Shown piece after piece: positions 6,974 to 9,300 of a stretch of DNA of 9,300 bases. Both the position numbers and the translations under genes were made by a program. The stretch is taken from positions 1 through 9,300 of the forward strand of contig CAZSVE010000108.1 in assembly GCA_964610175.1 (NCBI GenBank), given 5' to 3'. The DNA is from CAZSVE01 sp964610175. GTDB taxonomy: Bacteria; Pseudomonadota; Gammaproteobacteria; HK1. The notes below the pieces were generated by a model. The model ran no database searches, had not been told where the DNA came from, and saw only the letters and a program-made list of their open reading frames with translations. The first letter of the stretch is position 1. Every line of letters begins with the position of its first letter.

Positions 6974-8044
6974 TCACTTTCCTTTTTGCTTTCGGCGCAA
7001 TTGATAGCGGGCCACGGCTCGTTTATGTTCATCGAAGGTGGCCGAGAAGTAATGGCTCCCATCCCCCTTGGCAACGAAAAATAGATCTTTACCTACCATA
7101 GGATGTAGCGCGGCATGGATGGCGGCCCCTCCCGGCATGGCGATGGGGGTCGGCGGGAGCCCATCTTTGGTATAGGTGTTGTAAGGAGTCGGCCTCTTGA
7201 GATCGGAGCGCCGAATATTTCCAGTGAAAGATTCGCCCATACCGTAGATGACGGTGGGATCGCTTTGAAGGCGCATGCCCAATCGCAAACGGTGCACGAA
7301 GACACCGGCGATGCGAGATCGTTCCGCTGGATTTCCGGTTTCCTTTTCGACGATAGAGGCAAGCACCAATGCCTCCGAGGGATTTCGGTAAGGCAATCCC
7401 TCGGCCCTGTCCGCCCACGCCTCGGCGAGCCTTTTTTCCATGGTAAGATAAGCGCGTTCCAGGAACGTAACATCCAGGGTACCAAGGGGAAAATGATAGG
7501 TTTCGGGGTAGAAACAGCCTTCCGGGGAGCGACCGGGCAGGCCTATGCGTTCCATGATATCCTCATCCGTCAGATCCTCTTCCAGGGTATGGGTCAAATA
7601 CTCATTGGCCCGTACCGCGCGCATCAGTTCCCTGAAATTCCATCCTTCGATGATAGTCAAGGTACGCTGTAATACCTTTCCCTCGATCAACTTGTCCAAA
7701 AGTTCACGTGGCGTTAGTCCGGGTTCGAGTCGATACTCGCCTATCTTGATTTTTCTGGCGATCCCTCGTCGAACCGCCTCCCATATCAGATGTGCCGGAT
7801 GGGGCAGAATGTTGCGGTCCGATAGCTCCACAGCGATACTTCGCAGACTCATTCCGGGTTTTACCACCAGCAATGCCGCATCACCATCGATGTGAAGCGG
7901 GGTTTGCAGCACGCGCGCATGCCTTTCGATCAGCAACCAACCGAGCGATCCCACAATCGACAATAAAACGCCACCAATAACGAACCATCGCCACTGATTC
8001 CGGAAAAGACGGGTTCCACACTGGTCCAACCAATTTTCGCGCAT
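6974..8044 (-). CDS. mltG: endolytic murein transglycosylase MltG
   Basis: Inner-membrane lytic transglycosylase that cuts nascent glycan strands within the chain and is thought to set strand length during wall synthesis. Numbered from a possible TTG start at 8068, one membrane helix spans about 28-47, a LysM-like region about 65-115, and the YceG catalytic domain the rest. ASIVEKET (237-244) holds catalytic E241; LGMRLQSDPTVIYGMGE (263-279) and YNTYTKDGLPPTPIAMPG (296-313) are family hallmarks; GDGSHYFSATFDEH (335-348) closes the domain. Length and order match E. coli MltG (340 aa). I prefer the ATG at 8044-8042: the TTG has no Shine-Dalgarno sequence, while a small upstream frame stops four bases before the ATG. 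In E. coli the gene sits between pabC and tmk; neither is found here. The TTG version would add eight residues. Confidence 0.96.
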   Translation of the reverse strand: MRENWLDQCGTRLFRNQWRWFVIGGVLLSIVGSLGWLLIERHARVLQTPLHIDGDAALLVVKPGMSLRSIAVELSDRNILPHPAHLIWEAVRRGIARKIKIGEYRLEPGLTPRELLDKLIEGKVLQRTLTIIEGWNFRELMRAVRANEYLTHTLEEDLTDEDIMERIGLPGRSPEGCFYPETYHFPLGTLDVTFLERAYLTMEKRLAEAWADRAEGLPYRNPSEALVLASIVEKETGNPAERSRIAGVFVHRLRLGMRLQSDPTVIYGMGESFTGNIRRSDLKRPTPYNTYTKDGLPPTPIAMPGGAAIHAALHPMVGKDLFFVAKGDGSHYFSATFDEHKRAVARYQLRRKQKGK

Positions 8045-8048
8045 CTTC

Positions 8049-8144
8049 CTAGATAGTCTCTTGCTCAACTTGTTGCGCTACAACGCCAAAAACAAAATCT
8101 GCATATTCCTCTGAAACCACAGGGGAATCAGACATATTCTCCAT
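8049..8144 (-). CDS. possible 31-codon small ORF coupled to mltG
   Basis: ATG at 8144-8142, TAG at 8051-8049, four bases before the preferred mltG ATG. The 31-residue product is acidic and could form one amphipathic helix (SEEYADFVFGVVAQQVEQET). A second in-frame ATG lies at 8135. CGGAAATAATG gives a GGA five bases before the start. The start overlaps the stop of the next upstream open frame as TAATG. It may be a leader peptide or small protein, or the tail of a decayed gene in the same frame, which is open in pieces back to 8381. No family recognised. Confidence 0.3.
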   Translation of the reverse strand: MENMSDSPVVSEEYADFVFGVVAQQVEQETI

Positions 8145-8381
8145 TATTTCCGACCATAAAAGATAGTTCGAGCTTTAGCCTCTTCCCATGACACATGAGC
8201 CTGAAGGAAATGGACAAAACTCACTCGGTAAGGCCTTCCAACGGCGAACGGCGCAAACTTCGTCCTGGAGGTTGCTCTAAGTTTCTTTCCTGTGGACTCG
8301 GCTCATCAGGATGCTTTCGAGCCTATCAAGAGCCTTCACCGCGTCTACCTGGTCAACAAAATCGCTCAATTTCAGTTCATC
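8144..8381 (-). pseudogene. possible decayed gene upstream of mltG
   Basis: Two minus-strand frames together look like broken coding sequence. One runs from 8381 (DELKLSDFVDQVDAVKALDR...) for 34 codons to a TAG at 8279-8277. The other is open from 8302 to a TAA at 8146-8144 (52 codons, ...RVSFVHFLQAHVSWEEAK) with no ATG. A single frameshift between 8302 and 8277 would join them into one protein of about 78 residues. In E. coli pabC is found here, but I cannot match this peptide to PabC or any other family. Chance open frames remain possible. Confidence 0.22.
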
Positions 8382-8567
8382 ACCCCCTTTTTGGGGGGGG
8401 TCTCCGAGCACTTCCTGCTACCGGCCACGAGGTGCTTCCGAAAGGCCTTTCTCTCCCTTGTATGGACCTCCATTCCGATAACGGGCAGGAAGTACGCCAA
8501 CAGGCACCAACAAGCGTATCGCCAGTCTTCTGGTAAAACTGCGCTCCAAAGAGTTGACTGGTATGTT

Positions 8568-8681
8568 CTAGCGAAGCTTCTCCTCGAACCCACAAGGCAT
8601 GATTCAGCACTGGTAAAGCAAAATTGGTGCTTTGTAAAACTACTTGATATTTGCCAAGCTGAGCGAGAAATAAATCAACTC
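8568..8681 (-). repeat. dispersed repeat A, copy 2
   Basis: Second copy of the element at 2050-2162, same orientation, about 80% identical over roughly 113 bases. Its left end has the palindrome GAAGCTTC (8573-8580). The minus-strand frame through it reads VLQSTNFALPVLNHA; copy 1 reads VLQSANFALPMLNHA. Here that frame stays open beyond the repeat on both sides, while in copy 1 it ends at a TGA just after the shared part. The right end abuts the 41-nt hairpin. Confidence 0.8.
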
Positions 8682-8682
8682 G

Positions 8683-8723
8683 TAAGAACCGCGCCAAAAA
8701 GGGATTTTTTGGCGCGGTTCTTA
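8683..8723. repeat. 41-nt perfect inverted repeat, possible miniature element
   Basis: TAAGAACCGCGCCAAAAA (8683-8700) pairs perfectly over 18 bp with its reverse complement (8706-8723) around GGGAT. The A/T tract lies near the loop rather than at the base, so a Rho-independent terminator is unlikely. It follows repeat A copy 2 directly and has no counterpart beside copy 1, which fits a later insertion. No clear target duplication is visible. Confidence 0.7.
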
Positions 8724-8897
8724 TCTTAGAAACCACAGCGCAGCAAAGTCGCAACGAAAATACGTGTAAAAAACGAGAAATCGACGGATAGTAGTACAGA
8801 CCCCACCCTCGAAGGAGCAATGGAAATATGCTGGCCGAACCCAAAAACGGTAACCCTTGGGCTGTGCCCACATCCCAAGCGTTTTGCTCCCGAGATC

Positions 8898-9007
8898 AAT
8901 GTCCTTACTCATCAGCTACTCTCACCTTAGCTCGACTTTCAATCGCCCCTGCCTTTCCTGTCGAGGCAACCGATACCAAGGAACGCATCCGAAAACGCTA
9001 TCCTTGA
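8898..9007 (+). pseudogene. possible 5' remnant of an exported-protein gene (DsbC-like)
   Basis: An ATG at 8898 begins MSLLIS; after a one-base frame change near 8910 the sequence continues ATLTLARLSIAPAFPVEATD then TKERIRKRYP and a TGA at 9005-9007. This resembles a signal peptide with a cleavage site after a small residue, followed by the first helix of a mature periplasmic protein; (K)xxIRKRYP is reminiscent of the N terminus of DsbC disulfide isomerases. The second frame is also open upstream to an ATG at 8828. No continuation is found after 9007, where repeat C begins. Identity is tentative. Confidence 0.25.
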
Positions 9008-9020
9008 TCAGATGATAACT

Positions 9021-9049
9021 ACCCAACCCGGCATAGCCGGGACCAAAAA
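9021..9049 (+). repeat. palindromic repeat C, copy 2
   Basis: Matches 6064-6092 at 26 of 29 bases. The core CCCGGC-ATA-GCCGGG (9027-9041) is a 6-bp hairpin. Two of the three differences are in the loop and one adds a sixth base pair to the stem, so the stem is preserved between copies. Confidence 0.65.
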
Positions 9050-9119
9050 GTGAAAAAAGTTGGAGCTTTGGAAAACACCTTTATCCCAATGATTACAAAG
9101 TCGTACTTTATCTTTCTCT

Positions 9120-9137
9120 AAAATTTCTTCGAAATTT
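9120..9137 (-). repeat. AT-rich hairpin repeat B, copy 2
   Basis: AAAATTTCTTCGAAATTT, the exact reverse complement of 2182-2199. It forms the same 7-bp hairpin. Repeats A and C keep the same orientation between their copies while B is inverted, so the three move or spread independently. Confidence 0.6.
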
Positions 9138-9300
9138 TATTCAAGGCTTCACGGGTAACGGACTGATATGTTTTGACCTGTCAAGGTTCCTTATAGTGGG
9201 ATGGATAAACCCGTGTCTTTTCGCGTTCACTTCATCCTGTTGCTTCTCGAACAAGCACGTTAGTTCAGGGCAGGCTTAGCAGACTGCGACGGTGGATCAT

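Larger units (their letters stand above)
8145..9300. other. 1.16-kb repeat-rich stretch with no intact known gene
   Basis: Upstream of mltG to the right edge I find no intact recognisable gene. Long frames exist on both strands (a 163-codon minus frame at 8380-8871, a 145-codon plus frame at 8292-8729), but they run through hairpins and repeats and match nothing I know. A hairpin ACCCCC/GGGGGT at 8382-8401 includes a run of eight G, a slippage-prone tract. Other contents are repeat A copy 2, the 41-nt hairpin, the possible exported-protein fragment, repeat C copy 2 and repeat B copy 2. No tRNA, promoter or CRISPR seen. Confidence 0.6.

Noticed and set aside
7115..7672. 185-codon plus frame
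   Set aside because: Antisense shadow of the mltG catalytic domain, which has clear family motifs on the minus strand.
7721..7731. GGGTTCGAGTC, resembling a tRNA T-loop
   Set aside because: It lies inside the conserved mltG reading frame and no acceptor stem, anticodon arm or D-arm surrounds it.
8380..8871. 163-codon minus-strand open frame
   Set aside because: It runs through the perfect 41-nt hairpin and repeat A and matches no family I know. It is probably a by-product of the repeats, although its repeat A part shows codon-like substitution.
1..9300. CRISPR array, prophage or defence system
   Set aside because: The repeats are two-copy, diverged and irregularly spaced; there are no cas, phage structural, nuclease or toxin-antitoxin motifs in any long frame.

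Overview
The window looks like chromosomal DNA of a gammaproteobacterium. The adjacent, overlapping recX-alaS pair, the MltG and the CoA-pyrophosphatase-type Nudix protein all fit that group. This is a judgement from gene content and protein motifs; no search was run. Five genes lie on the minus strand (Nudix hydrolase, OmpA-family lipoprotein, alaS, recX, mltG). One membrane-protein gene of unknown function lies on the plus strand.

Layout: 1-173 is an edge stretch with no convincing gene. 174-1741 holds the Nudix gene and, upstream of it on the same strand, a lipoprotein gene with a strong ribosome binding site. 1742-2379 is non-coding and carries copies of two dispersed repeats. 2380-5486 is the recX-alaS operon, joined by an ATGA overlap. 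5487-6320 is a gene-free gap with hairpin repeats. 6321-6848 is the membrane protein, convergent with mltG (6974-8044). 8045-9300 has no intact known gene; it holds two small open frames chained to the mltG start, copies of the dispersed repeats, a 41-nt perfect hairpin and a possible broken exported-protein gene.

The recognisable genes cover about two thirds of the window, low for a free-living bacterium. The gaps are full of diverged repeats and apparent coding scraps. recX-alaS lacks an adjacent recA, and mltG lacks the pabC and tmk neighbours it has in E. coli. Together these suggest a genome with past repeat expansion, rearrangement and decay between core genes.

The genes serve housekeeping roles: alanyl-tRNA synthesis and proofreading, RecA modulation, glycan-strand cleavage during wall synthesis, envelope anchoring and nucleotide-cofactor turnover. 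I see no defence system, CRISPR array, prophage or intact mobile element. The most interesting signal is the dispersed repeat at 2050 and 8568, whose two copies differ mostly at third codon positions of one minus-strand frame, as if it was once translated.
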